From assembly GCF_026212465.1 (NCBI RefSeq), contig NC_080058.1, positions 11,079,483 to 11,143,482 on the forward strand: a DNA stretch of 64,000 nt. Direction: 5' to 3'. Every line of letters starts with the position of its first letter. Within the stretch, counting starts at the first letter, position 1. The position numbers and the translations under genes were made by a program. A model generated the notes under the pieces. It saw nothing but the letters and a program-made list of their open reading frames with translations, had not been told where the DNA came from and did not search any database. Below are positions 34,154 through 45,870 of the stretch, in pieces. Source of the DNA: Amaranthus tricolor. Its lineage: Eukaryota; Streptophyta; Magnoliopsida; Caryophyllales; Amaranthaceae.

Positions 34154-34421
34154 CTCCCTCCACATCAATATAAATGTCCCATTTACTTGGGCACAGATAT
34201 TAAAAGTGGTGTGGGGTTCATTAAAAAGGTGGTAGTTGGGTAGGTAGTGAAGGGTAATTAGTGAAGGGTAGTTGGGTAAGTAAGGTATATGGGGGTATAT
34301 TCGTAATTACTTGTGTGAACTAAGGATATTTAGGTAAAAAAAATGACAAAAATAGAAATGTGACAATTGATATGGTTTTGCCAAATAAGGAAATGTGACA
34401 ATTACATTGGTGTGAGGGGAG
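34154..34421. mobile_element. Stowaway MITE with TA target duplications
   Basis: 268 bp. The left end CTCCCTCCACATCAATATAA and the right end ATTGGTGTGAGGGGAG are inverted repeats extending over about 28 bp (ATGTCCCA inward against TGTGACAAT). TA lies immediately outside both ends (34152-34153 and 34422-34423). No coding capacity; a Tc1/mariner-type transposase would be needed in trans. Confidence 0.82.
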
Positions 34422-34423
34422 TA

Positions 34424-36298
34424 TGATTTTTTATTAATTGTGGTCCCATACTTTTTCCATCTAATTTTCTTTTAATTTTTTTAATGTTTATGATTATCAC
34501 TCCTACTCTATCAATTTTGTTATTTAATAAAATAATAATTTATATTAAATATTTAAAATATTCTATTTTTCCTTATTCCCTTAAACCTTTCATTTTGGAA
34601 ACTTCAAAAGAACGGGAGAATTACTTCCTACTTCACTATTTCTAACATTGCAATTAGGGCACATGTACTAATTTGAATAGTTAAATCAAGTTTCAAGGAG
34701 GCAAATAGGCAAGGCAAGCAGCTACGGTTCACGAAGTTACCTGAGCCGGCACACCGGGTACAGACCACTAGACGATAACTATTCGTACTCTGATTTTTTT
34801 CTCTTTCTTGTTCTTGTTGACTGCTACAAGCTTCACTGATATTTATTTTCTCCTATCTTAATATGCCTAATTTCGTATTTTGGTTCCCCATTTCGACTGT
34901 TTTGGGACGATTAATTGCCCTCTAATTTGTTTTGAAATGGTTCAGATTTGATTAGGGTATAAGATTACTACTATGTATGCTACTCTGAAGCCTTACTAAT
35001 GTAGACTCAGCAGTGCTGGGCATTTGTTGGTTTATTTCATCATAATTATATTAGTATTTGCTTGATTTTTGTCACTACCTATTTTGACCCTAAAAAGAAC
35101 TTGAAAAACTACAAGCAAACTTGTTACTTAATGTTGATTATATGCTAAGGATAGTGTTTGAAATGAGACTGTTGTTTGATAACAAATTTGTTGTGTACCG
35201 TGTCATTTGTATTAAACTAACTAGTGAATAGTGATATTGCTCAAAAAATTGTGAATTTGTTGTGTACTGTGTCATCTGTATTGAGCTAACTAGTGAATAG
35301 TGATGCAAGACTATATTGGTAATTTTCTGGATTTGAGAGTATGTTAGTCACTTGGGCTATTGATGACTCGAGATTACAACAACAAAGCCAAAGCTTTAGT
35401 CCCTAAGATTGTTGTCGGCTACATGAACCAATAGATCATGTGGTCGTCTACATGAATGGGGGACACCCCCAAGAAAATTGTTTTTAGTTCATGACCATAG
35501 GATGTATCTAGATTTTACAGAGATATGAACCTATCGCTCACCCTCTTTTTTATCCGGGCTTGGGACCTTGGAACCGGCAATGAGCTCAAAGTGACTCGCC
35601 TTGAATACCTTTTGAATTTGCCATCATGTAAGAAAATAGGTAGATTATGTGATTTGGGATACAGGATACTTTTATTGTAATCTCTGCTTGAATCATAGTT
35701 TTGGAACACATAGTTCCAACTCAAAATGGAAAAGCAGCGAAGAATTAGACCTTGTAATTACCGACTTTTCATGTTGTTTAAAAGTTAAGAGAATGCAACC
35801 ATAATGTGGAAAGCTACTGTAAATTAAATTAATAAAAGGAAATTATTGAATGTTTAATGTGAATAACTATTAAGGCATAGGTGATAAGTGATAACTAGTT
35901 TTTCTTGCAAGAGAGGAAAACACGTGAAGCTTTGTAGTCAAAGTTGCGTTAATTTCTAGTTTTTCCTAGATATTCATTATTTTTTCACCAACCTTGAAAG
36001 GTTGTCTTAAACTAGATAAATTAATAGAGTACAAGTTTCGCCACATATTTGTTTATGTTTACTTTGTCATAGCTCTCCACTTCTCTTAAACATAGTTATC
36101 TTCTGAACACACTGATATATGGTAATCAATATGATGTGGAATATGTGCACTATTAGTTGATGGCTGGACAGAGGAATTAGATTCTGTTTTAGGCGTATCT
36201 GTGTGAGCTCTTTCCTTATTGAGATATTCTTATACTACTTCATTAGCTATATTGATTTAGTTATCGCCTTGCTCTCCTTATTTGTCAGAAAAAGAAAA
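34424..36298 (+). promoter_or_regulatory. Upstream region and probable 5' UTR of the mL41 gene
   Basis: No other gene. 34640-34790 is less AT-rich (TACGGTTCACGAAGTTACC) and may be a 5' non-coding exon; a GT after it and an intron up to about 36180 would then precede the coding exon. The repeat at 35365-35620 lies inside. I cannot fix a transcription start. Confidence 0.3.
35365..35620 (-). mobile_element. SINE/LINE-derived fragment
   Basis: ACAACAACAAAGCCAAAGC followed by GTCGGCTACATGAACC is the common plant Au-SINE-like 3' motif (here reversed). Further on, TATCCGGGCTTGGGACC and GCAATGAGCTCAAAGTGAC are widespread plant retroposon words. No intact ends. Confidence 0.5.
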
Positions 36299-39200
36299 AT
36301 GCCGCTTGGACTAATACTTGGGCTTGGAAGGGCAATGCGAAGGAAGCGTACATCATCATTGGATATCCTTTCTTCAAAGAGAGCCCCTAGAAATTACTAC
36401 AAAGGAAAAAATTGTAAACCCACTGGATTTCATACTCGCAAAGGTTTGATCGACTTTTAGGACTGTCCGTCTTCCGTCAATCAATTTTGGAGTAACAACT
36501 TGTTTTGGTCTTTGCTGTTAGTAATCAATTTGTCTACTAGTCAGTAGTTGCCCGTTTAAGCTTTTGAAAGGATCTTTTAGATGATCTGAATATGGTCCAT
36601 CTTTCCTTATTCCATATAAATTTTTCTTTCCCTTTCTTTTGGTTTTAATTTGAACATATATTATGACAATGCTCTTAAAAGGTTCTTTTGGTAGCAAGGG
36701 ACCAAATTAATCTTCGATAAATCAAACAAAGCTAAAAGAAATGCCATTTTTCTTTGTATACTACTTTTTGTCTGTTGTAGAATTAATCTGAAGTTTTCTG
36801 TAGGTGGCTATGTTGTGGTGCAAGAAAAGCTCCCTAATTATGTTGTTCCTGATCTCACCAATTTTAAGGTACTTCAGATCTTTGTCTCATTCAGAATAGT
36901 ACCATTCTTCTGTTTTTGAGGAATATTGGAACTTGCCAAATACAAAACTAGCTCCTGATGTTGGGTAAACAAGGCAATGAGATGATGAAAGAACTCATGT
37001 AGTCATGTGCTTGTCTCAGTGTAACATAATTGCTTTTTAAATTACTATTCGCTCAAACTGGATCAAAAGTAACCCAAAGCTGTCCTTGTTTTGCATTTTT
37101 CGATACGTGATTTCTGAGGAGATTAGTGAATTATGAGACTGACTTGTCTGATTTGCGTGTTTATGATTGAATTGATTTAGTGATGGTAAAATCGATTGAA
37201 AAGTCCTATGCCAATGACCTAGAAGATTAGAGTTCTTGAAATATTTTGAGCGAGGAGGGATTGACGAGAGTATATTGCATGAAAGTTTTTGGATTGACTT
37301 CTAAGATGTGCTTGATTTAGGTGAGGTACATGAGCTTTAGATTGCAATAATAGACTTTAGATTGCTATAAATTTCTACCGGCATAAAATGATGAATTCAT
37401 TAAGGTAAATGATGTGGTAGGATTAATGATGTCTACAATTTATGCATTATGGGGAATCCCCGTGTTTCTTTCTAGACATATAAGATCCTTGCACCATTTT
37501 TGCTTGATTATGAGGGTATGTTTCTTGTTAGGTATCTTAAAAGCTGGTACAATAATAAAAATTGGCTTAAATACAAGGTGTTTGAGATAAGATTTTTATT
37601 TAGAGACAACTTTTCCTAGTAGGATGGCACCTAAAGTTGAATTTCCAGCGAAATAGTCAGCGTTTTGGTAGTTTAACTCACCTTTTACCCTTCTTTTACT
37701 TTTTCTTGTCCTTGCATGTGTTTCTCTTCTCTTTCTTGAAATGTCTTCATCCTTCTTCTCTTCAACCTCTTAAACAATATTTGCCTTAATGTTGCAAATG
37801 CTGATTAGCTTTAAAAAGCATACTTTGTTTTGCGCCTTATACGCCTTGAGCTAGGCTGTGCTGAAAGTGCCTTGGCTAGGTGAGGCAAAGCCCACTACAA
37901 GAGAGACGCGCCTTGGTACGACTCGATGCATTTTGCGCTTTGTTCATCTCCTTGTTGGGATGGATGATTAACTTAAGCTTATTTGTTTGGATAAGAAATA
38001 AAACTCGAAATGCAAATTCACTTGAATATGAAGTTTGAGAAATTAAAAGGAAAAAAGTGCAGAAAAGCAGATGAAAAAGAAGAAAATAACTTAAGTTATT
38101 CTTCACATTCACATTATAATAATTATGTGGTAACATAGTGTTTATTACAATGTTAATGAATGTTTTTAAGCTTATTGCTATTATAATAGGAATGTCATGT
38201 TATTCTAAGTTTTATATATGCTTGAAAATTGATTATGAAGCTTTTTAGGGAAAATTGTGCCTCACCTACTAGCACCTTTGCCCTGCACTTTGCACCTAGA
38301 CGTTAAGGCTTTTGTGAGTGCACCTCATGCTTTTTAAAACTAAGAATGCAAATTCAAATCAAAAATCAAGATCGAATTGATTAGAAGAGAGACAACAACA
38401 ATAAAGCCAAAGTATTAATCCCATCAAATGGCTCGACTACATGAACCACAACAATCAATTTCAATGATCATTTACATACATACATCCGACCCCCCAAACC
38501 TTACCACGGTGGGAGCCACTTAATGACATTAGGGCAAGTGAAATGTTTTTTTGATCCACATACATACTCCTTCATTCATTTCTATTTTTTTCATATGCTA
38601 TTCTTAACTCTTTTGAGCTCAAATTTTTATCCTTCCACTTGTATCTACATGACTAAACCAAAGTAAATGTTAAATTAATTAATTAATTATTTATTTATTT
38701 TCATTTTGCCTTCAATATGTGCAATTCAAAAAGAAAAACCTTTTATGCCATTATTTGAATCCTATCGTTTAGAATGTGTCAATTCATCCACCTCAATACA
38801 TGTATTTCAGCTAGCCTATCATATACCATTTTTTATCAGATGTTTTTGGCGACACACATCGACTGCACTACTCTGTTTCAACCACGCATTAGACTTCTCT
38901 AATATCTCCGTTTCATATGGTGAAAATAATCCAAGGTACCTAAAATGCTTACTTGTAGGGAGCTTAGCTTTACAACACCTTTGCTATGACTATTCATGCC
39001 AAAATGACATTTCATATACTTTATCTTTCCCGACATGATTCAAACACTTTTGATTCCGACGTATGAACTCCACACCTCTCGATGCTATCGTTAAACACTT
39101 AAACCCATCTAGATTTTCGTTCACTAATATCAACCAATAAATGTATAATGGAACTTGTTGATCACAATTCAAATAAAAATCCCAATTATGTTGTCTAACT

Positions 39201-41456
39201 TGTATTCCTATCATTGAAAAAATAATCAAAAGATACTAGATAGAACTCTGCTTAAACTTCACCTTTTAACTTTTATGAGCAACTTGTATACCAACAGAGC
39301 TTAACTGCTTTCAAAATGGAAATGCGTGAATTGTATCTTGTCTCAGTTAGAGCAAGTACCACTTTCTCTAGTCGAGGCCCTGGATTTGATTTTTACCTAT
39401 CCCTTCCCTTTTCTCAATCGTAGTAAAAAAAATGCAAATTCAATCATGGATTATCACTGGTTCGCCATGGAAGAAAAATGGACACAGACACAAATAGCAT
39501 AGATATAATATATGCAAGGGAATTTGATTGTCATTAATTTCCCTGGTTTTAAAGGATAATCAAACATTACTGGATAAATCAATAACTATAATTTAGGAAG
39601 TCTTGCTCAAGATCATATGATCCCAGAATGTCAAATTCAACGATATACATAATCTCTTTATTCTTACAAAAGTAAAACTGCGCACATCTAACCTCCACAA
39701 ACCTTGCCAAGTTGGGAGTTTTAATAAGAGCCGTTTATTAACATTGAGGTAATGTAATGTATTGCAATTTATATTTAGGCAGTAAATTAGTTTTAGAACA
39801 CCACAAACATAAGAAGATAATAGACCCCAAAAACTGATTTTGCATTCAAAAACCACAGGTCATATGCATCTTCTCCTCTTAAATTAGTACGTTATGTAGG
39901 GAATCTGCACAGGAGAAACAGAGCGTATAAAGTCCAGTTCGGTGGGAGTTTAGAGAGTCCAAGCTAGTTGTCTATAGAAGGCATCTAGTTTGGATGTGGT
40001 AAGTAGGGCAATGTGAGATTATTGAAAGATTAGAACAAAAGAGAAGGAGTGAATGCACTTCTTACACTTATACTGAAGAAATATGCTGGGGAAAAAAGAA
40101 CCAACATTCCTGAAAGGTGGCTTGTCTATTAAAATTGCCATCAAGGTGCTTTTAGCCAGAACATTTAAATCTGACTAGCCGGCCTGAAGTCCAGACTGTT
40201 CTGATGGTCTAAGAACAAAAGGAAAAGGAAATAGGCAAAATGGAGAAAGGGTGCTACACCAGGGAAATCATTTTCTCACACACAAACGAAAGAAACTGTA
40301 CCTTTCTAGTAAGTCATGTGTACGTATGCATTAGGTTCATCTCTTGAACTGCATTGTTCTTTTTGATTGCAAGATGATCTTAGTAGTTTAAAACATCTAA
40401 TTTACCCTAGGGTCAATGATTAGAGCCCTCAATTGAATTGAGGAAGAACAAGATTAGAAATCTTGATTCAAGAATTAAGAATTATGCAAAATTAATCAAC
40501 TATAAAGCAACACAAAGAAATTAACATGGTTCACCCGATGTTGGCTATGCCCACACTTAGCCTAGATGTTTTATTGATGAAAATAAAGATTTCTTAGAAG
40601 CTTTCAAGATGGTCTACATGGTTTGTGGTTTGGAGTATAAGAGAGGCTTAGAGTATAGGATTGCAATTAGAGGGTAGAAGAGAGATTAGTAAGTACAAAC
40701 ATACACTAATCTAATGTGTAATTAAGCTATTTATAACTCAGTTTAATACGCGGAGCACGAAAAAAACACCTCGCCAAGTTGACTTTTGTGTGGCGAACCA
40801 GGAAAGCCAAGTGACTCAAGCCGTTGGTTCATCGTATAAAGCCAAGTCGGCTTTTTTGGACCCTTGGAGATAAAGCCAAATGTTCAAAACCCAACTTCCA
40901 AAACCAACTTCTCTTGTATGCTCATATATTGGTCCCACCATTATACCCAATATTTTCTCAATGTATCAACATGCCCAAACACGAGCCAATGTGAACTCAT
41001 GGCACCTAAAACTTCAACAATTCTTTCTGTTAGTATCTGTCTTGCAGGTCTGCATTTGACCTTGTCTTTGTCAATCTCATATTTAGGTCTTCGAGTAGAG
41101 TAACCTTTGTCTTGTACTCTTTCCTAAGAAGGCTCACTACTTGAGAAAATATCAGTTCAAAAACTTAGTTATTCTCGATTTTTTAGGAATTGTGGAGACT
41201 TCATGTATATTGTGATTTCATCAAATTATGTTTATTACTGGTTGTAGTTTTGCTAAGGGTTTGCATTTCTGTGATTTACTGGGTTACATAGATATATCTT
41301 TTCAATTGCGATCCAAAACAGTTTTCTTGTATATGAATGCATCGACCTGTATCGCTTTACTGAACTCATTGATATTGGATCTCTTATTTGCAGCTTAAGC
41401 CTTATGTTGCTCAGTGCCCACTGAATCCGTCAACAACTGAGAATACATCAAAATAG
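36299..41456 (+). CDS. MRPL41: Mitochondrial large-subunit ribosomal protein mL41 (MRP-L27/L41 family)
   Basis: Three exons: 36299-36443, 36804-36868 and 41394-41456 (stop TAG), GT-AG introns in phases 1 and 0, giving 90 residues. It begins MPLGLILGLGRAMRRKRTSS, then RNYYKGKNCKPTGFHTRKGG, YVVVQEKLPNYVVPDLTNFK, and LKPYVAQCPLNPS. This is the whole of the small plant mL41 protein (PF09809), which sits in the mitochondrial ribosome large subunit near the exit side. The very basic N-terminus serves for import and rRNA contact. The start is the first ATG giving the conserved MPLG beginning; an ORF open further upstream (36203) starts without ATG and is hydrophobic, so it is rejected. Odd: the second intron is 4.5 kb and TE-laden. 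Appears intact. Confidence 0.93.
38393..38560 (-). mobile_element. SINE-like fragment
   Basis: ACAACAACAATAAAGCCAAAG, then GGCTCGACTACATGAACCAC, a diverged copy of the Au-SINE-like motif also seen at 35375; followed by CCACGGTGGGAGCCACTTAA. Ends unclear. Confidence 0.45.
38700..39240 (-). pseudogene. Highly degenerate LINE (RTE-like) C-terminal remnant
   Basis: On the - strand the conceptual peptide has KVYEMSF and, further on in another frame, KHFRYLGLFS followed by a Trp-rich stretch, in the order of the 'KTKYL...SKFIYLGSVIQ...GWLKWR' part of RTE LINEs (compare 49198-49548). Frames are broken. The call is tentative. Confidence 0.3.
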
Positions 41457-42619
41457 ATTGACGACCAAAGAAGTAACCTTCTAGGCTTCTACTGTCACTA
41501 CACCAAATCTTCCCAGGTATGGAACTGTCAAGAAAAAACTTCAATGAAGCTGTTTTTCTCAGTTTTGGTTTGCTTTGTTCAGCTTTTCTCATTTAGCTTA
41601 ATAATCATAGTTTAGGATACATAAACTCATAAGATCAACCGAAACGGGTTACGTCATATGTATACATGCTTGAACATTGTGATGGAATTAGAGTGCACAA
41701 TATTTCAATTTTGTGATCCATCTTGTGCTAAGGTGTATGGTATCGACGTATTGTATCGTATGTGTTGCCTGCATAGGTTGCATTGCTTTCAAATTATAAG
41801 AAATCTACTTGTCGCAACAGTCTTTGGGGCTCAAATTTCAAACAGGTGAAGAACAAACAGATGACATTCCACTCTCTTTTAACTGGGGCTCTCTATTGTT
41901 TCCTACGTGCTACAACGAGAGTAAACAGCCAGTCATTGAATGAAGCAAAACCGTTGCTCTCTGTTTCATACAATCAACCCCGATAACAAATAGAATTTCT
42001 ACTTGAACGAATTAAAAGTTCGACTCATAATCACAGAAATATTTACTATCAAACTATAGATACTTGCATCTGCCATATCAGCAAAGACATGTAAATACAA
42101 CTTTGCTACATTGCTAATGGGTGGTTATTTTGTTTCTTCCTAATGTTGCATCTTATCTTTCTAGATTTTGCATCAACAGAGATGGATAATGCTTTAACAT
42201 TCACAGTACCAACCACGATCCCCAATCAGGAAACAAATCTAAATGACATTATATTCGCCCCGGATATATCAACACTTCAACTACAGGTGTTCATTTGGTC
42301 ATTGGGTCGATTTTAGATCGGCTTAAAATTTGATTTGCTTCCACATTGATTTTTACATTGTTGTAAATCCATTTTTAAGTTGGGTTCGATAACAAGGTTG
42401 GCTAAATGTCATGTCGTTAGGTCAATTTTGAACACTTTTACCTGCACCTACTGATAAGACCGTATCAAAATATAGTCTAGTTGTTGGAAGTTGAGGAGTT
42501 AAGACTCTAAAAGACTTTTATTCATGCCTCACAGCGCTAATAAGAAAGGTGAATAGTCCTATTTGTATATTTAACATTTTCATATGCAGCTAGTCATGAG
42601 AGACGTATTTCAAATCCAA
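41457..42619. other. 3' flank of mL41
   Basis: Probably the mL41 3' UTR, at least to about 41640, then intergenic DNA. A small ORF at 41658-41849 has no recognisable motif. Nothing else was seen. Confidence 0.45.
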
Positions 42620-42840
42620 CGCATTAAAAATTAATGTCTACTTACTGTATTCTTAAAACATTATTCTTAATGCTTACTTACCGTATCCTTAATGCCTACT
42701 TTAAATATCTTAAATGTCTACTGACAGCATTTTTAATACTTAATTATAATATTTTAAACAATATATAATGAGCCGGCTCAATTAGAGATGGTCTCTCAAA
42801 GGGACCGTCCCTGACAAGAATTTGTGTTCCATATATTGTT
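42620..42840 (-). repeat. 22-bp repeat array with GATGGTCTC terminal motif (reverse orientation)
   Basis: About five diverged units of the type TTAATGCCTACTTACTGTATC (22 bp) at 42630-42745, followed by GAGCCGGCTCAATTAGAGAT and GGTCTCTC at 42770-42800 and GAATTTGTGTTCC. This is the reverse complement of the element at 56672-56931. Confidence 0.65.
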
Positions 42841-43288
42841 TGAGTTTGTGCTGTAAAGAGGGGTTTTATTGTAAAGTTTGAGTATGGGCTTGGAGTTGGA
42901 CCAAGACAGTCGCTGCCGCTGTCCATTGGGCTTGGTTTTGCTTAGGCTTGGAGAATTTAGCTGAACTTATTTTTTACACCAGGTGTAGGTTAAGTGTAAT
43001 GGTTTTTTTTGCTTTCAATAAATGTTTTTTAACCACAGTAAAAACCTAGACTTTATATACGATTGATACCCTATACGTTTGCTATTGCTTATTGTTTTTC
43101 ATTCCTTTAAATAGAGGCCTTCTCTTCTTTCTACGTTATCTTTCAGGTCAGCGGTCTCCTACTGTGGCACAATAATTACTCTGTCCTTCAAGCCTTTTTG
43201 TACGTTTACACTAGATAATGAAATATAAACTTCATTGAGCAATAATAATTCATAGGTCAGGCTACCATTTTTAAAGAAGACAACAACG

Positions 43289-43601
43289 AGCCCGTTTGGT
43301 TGATGGTAATAAATGATGGTAATGGGAATGAAAAACTAGTGTAATTTTGGTTGAAAAAACTCTTGGCTACCTTGATGGTCATGCTTGTTCAAATTCAATC
43401 ATCTCATTTTCTTCATAAAATTCATTCCAATGCATTACCATTGGAAGATGTGGTATTCGGTGGTAATGGAAATTTGTAAATAAAAAAACTTTTTGTGATT
43501 AATTTTTCATTACCATGGAAATGATATGGAATTTTTGATGAAATTTAACACTATAAATCATTCTCATTATCACTATTTAATACCACTAACCAAACAGGCC
43601 G
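43289..43601. mobile_element. MITE-like element with long imperfect TIRs
   Basis: The left end CCCGTTTGGTTGATGGTAAT and the right end TACCACTAACCAAACAGGCC are inverted repeats of roughly 40 bp. About 310 bp, no ORF. The GCCCGTTTGG-type ends suggest a hAT or PIF/Harbinger derivative; no clean target duplication was seen. Confidence 0.6.
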
Positions 43602-45199
43602 TTAGAGGTTTTTGAAAATGGAAGGTTCATTGGCCTTGCAACTGTTGTTTAACTTGCGGTATTGATCTTTCCTTGATGCTATTTCTTTTGGTTACGAGAT
43701 AGACTGTGGAAGGGGGTCAATAAAAATCAAAATCAAATCAAACCTAGATTTCCCCTTGATGCTTTTGATAAGAAAGATGACATCGTGAAGAATATATCTA
43801 GTGCGAGAAGAACACCTAATATCATGAACACATCATGCAAGAAATAATGTAGTATGCAAAAACTATTGTACAAGTTTTGATCAACATTTGTATCTAATAA
43901 AATTAATTGACAATGCCACTATAGTTTGGTCAGCATGAGCAATGCAAAAGTGCCACTTTCTTCCAAATAATAAGTTAGCTACAAAAACAATACTGTGTAT
44001 GAATGAATAAACACGCAACCACAATGGTTAAAGATGATCTCCTAGCTTACAATAAGAGTATGCATCAAAATGGTCAAAGGTCTCACACAAGTAAGAATAC
44101 AAGATTGAAAACACAACAATACAATAGAAGAATGAACACACAATGTAATAAGGTATCTTGGATACCTCTCCCTCAATAAATGTTTATTTTATTAATGGAT
44201 TACTCAATACAAGAATAAAATAACCCTTCTTTTTGAGACAAACTATTAAGGCGATATCTCCCAAATAATGGAGATCACTCATTACTAATGCAAAGAAAAG
44301 AAACTCTCCTAGCCTCTCTCTATGTATTAGCCCTTAATTACTTTGTTGTGCTTTTTTTTGTTCAATGAATTCATAAACCCTTTATATAGAGAGCATACAA
44401 CATGTTAGATCCAAAAAATATATTTTTATGTACAAAGAAGAAATTAATTTGAATTAAATTATTTAGTATAATTTATGTTTTGTTACGTAATATGAGTTAT
44501 TGAAAATTTACTATTGGGCATGTACATTATAAGACCCATACAAGAGAAGAGTTAATGTATAATTTGATCAGTAAAACATCTAGGGATGAGGCAACGAGTC
44601 TTCACCTAGGCAACTCATTGCCTAGCTTATGCCTTTTGCTTAGTCAAAGGGCCAAGCAACAACTCATCGCTTTTGACCTTCAAAAAAGTGTCGTTTGGCT
44701 AGCGTCTTATTTCTTCACTTTAATGATTAGTGGTGAGTTGTGACTTAGGTAATGGTGGTTGGTGTCGACTCGTCGTCTAAGCTCTGTCTTTGGGCTCGCT
44801 TCTTCTTTACTAGGTAGGGTCTTATTGGTCGTTGAAAGTGACGGAGGAAATAATGGACTCTTATAACAATCTCTGTCGACTTTTTTCGGAAGAAGCCTAA
44901 GTCGATTGATCAAAGTTCCTTTTAACCAAACCTTTTTGACCTACTTTTGTTATAACTAATTGCTAGTGGCGTCCTAACGCCATGTCATCGCCTTGTGGAC
45001 TCAAAGCACCGAAACTACAACATGGCCCAACTACTTTCTATAACTTCATTTTCTTCAAAGTCTGACCTCTCCAACTCTGATATTTGTATCCTTCGCATAA
45101 ATTCTCTACTTTAGTCAAAATGATTGTTGCATCCCTACATTAATTTCTTGTTCTTCATTAATCCGCTTATCAAAATACTCTCTCAATCCATCCTTGATG
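43602..45199. other. Intergenic DNA, partly LTR-like
   Basis: No gene. 43980-44400 (ACAATGTAATAAGGTATCTTG, then TATATAGAGAGCATACAAC) looks like a reversed LTR fragment. 44560-45000 is more GC-rich with no recognisable frame. Confidence 0.35.
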
Positions 45200-45870
45200 T
45201 TCTAGGTTTGAACTAGAATATTACCTTATCCTAAATTACTTTACTATACCTATGTCATTCGTTATTGCTTGTCTCTTCTTTGTCTTCATGTAGATAACTT
45301 TTCTTTTCCTTATTGAGAATCTAGTTTTCTATACGCCTCTTTAAAAGCCTTTAATTTCGCCTTGCATAAAACTACTTTTACCTTTAATTTCCTTATACTT
45401 AGCTAAATTTTCTCTATTTGTTCATTTCTCTAATGCAAGATAACATTTTTTTTCTTTTTCTTAATAATTGTCTTGACTTCATTCCACCACGTTGTATCTT
45501 TTCTTACCACGATAGTACCCCCTAATTCTGTTAAAATCTCCTAGCAATTCATGTGACGCAAGTTTTGATCTTTGTCCAGGTGTCCTCCACATATGAATTG
45601 AAGTCGTTTCCCAATCAACTTCTTTAACAACTCTCTTGGCAAAAACTTTAGCATATCATCTTTTAATCTCCACAATTAAATCTTGCGTTCCTCTTTGGCT
45701 TTCTTTACTTTTGATCTTGCTTGAATGCGAACATTTAGGATAAAGAGTTTTGAATTTGGTGGCTAGACACTCTCTAAGGATAACTTTATTGTCTAGGCAA
45801 CTACCTCTACATATCATTCTTGTCAAAAAGTAGTCAATTTGTGACTATATCTCTTCTTAAACTATACGTT
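45200..45870 (-). pseudogene. Very degenerate RTE-like LINE remnant
   Basis: Nucleotide wording parallels the LINE at 32150-32720: AAAAAGTAGTCAATTTGTGA at 45826-45845 against AAAAAGTAGTCAATTTGGGT near 32681, with TTATTGTCTAGGCAACTACC just before. No frame survives. Confidence 0.45.

Larger units (their letters stand above)
36869..41393 (+). other. 4.5-kb second intron of mL41, filled with repeat remnants
   Basis: Between the GT at 36869 and the AG at 41392-41393. Pieces recognised: a reversed SINE-like motif (38393-38560), a probable LINE remnant (38700-39240), and a copia-type LTR fragment in reverse orientation (about 40515-40760; GGTTCACCCGATGTTGGCTA is the complement of the LTR-end wording seen near 30625). 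The rest shows no gene. Confidence 0.6.

Noticed and set aside
36203..36298. N-terminal extension of mL41 (hydrophobic leader)
   Set aside because: No ATG at 36203 and the mL41 family begins at the MPLG methionine at 36299.
44555..44913. Overlapping small ORFs on both strands
   Set aside because: No recognisable motifs, no splice context, within decayed repeat DNA.
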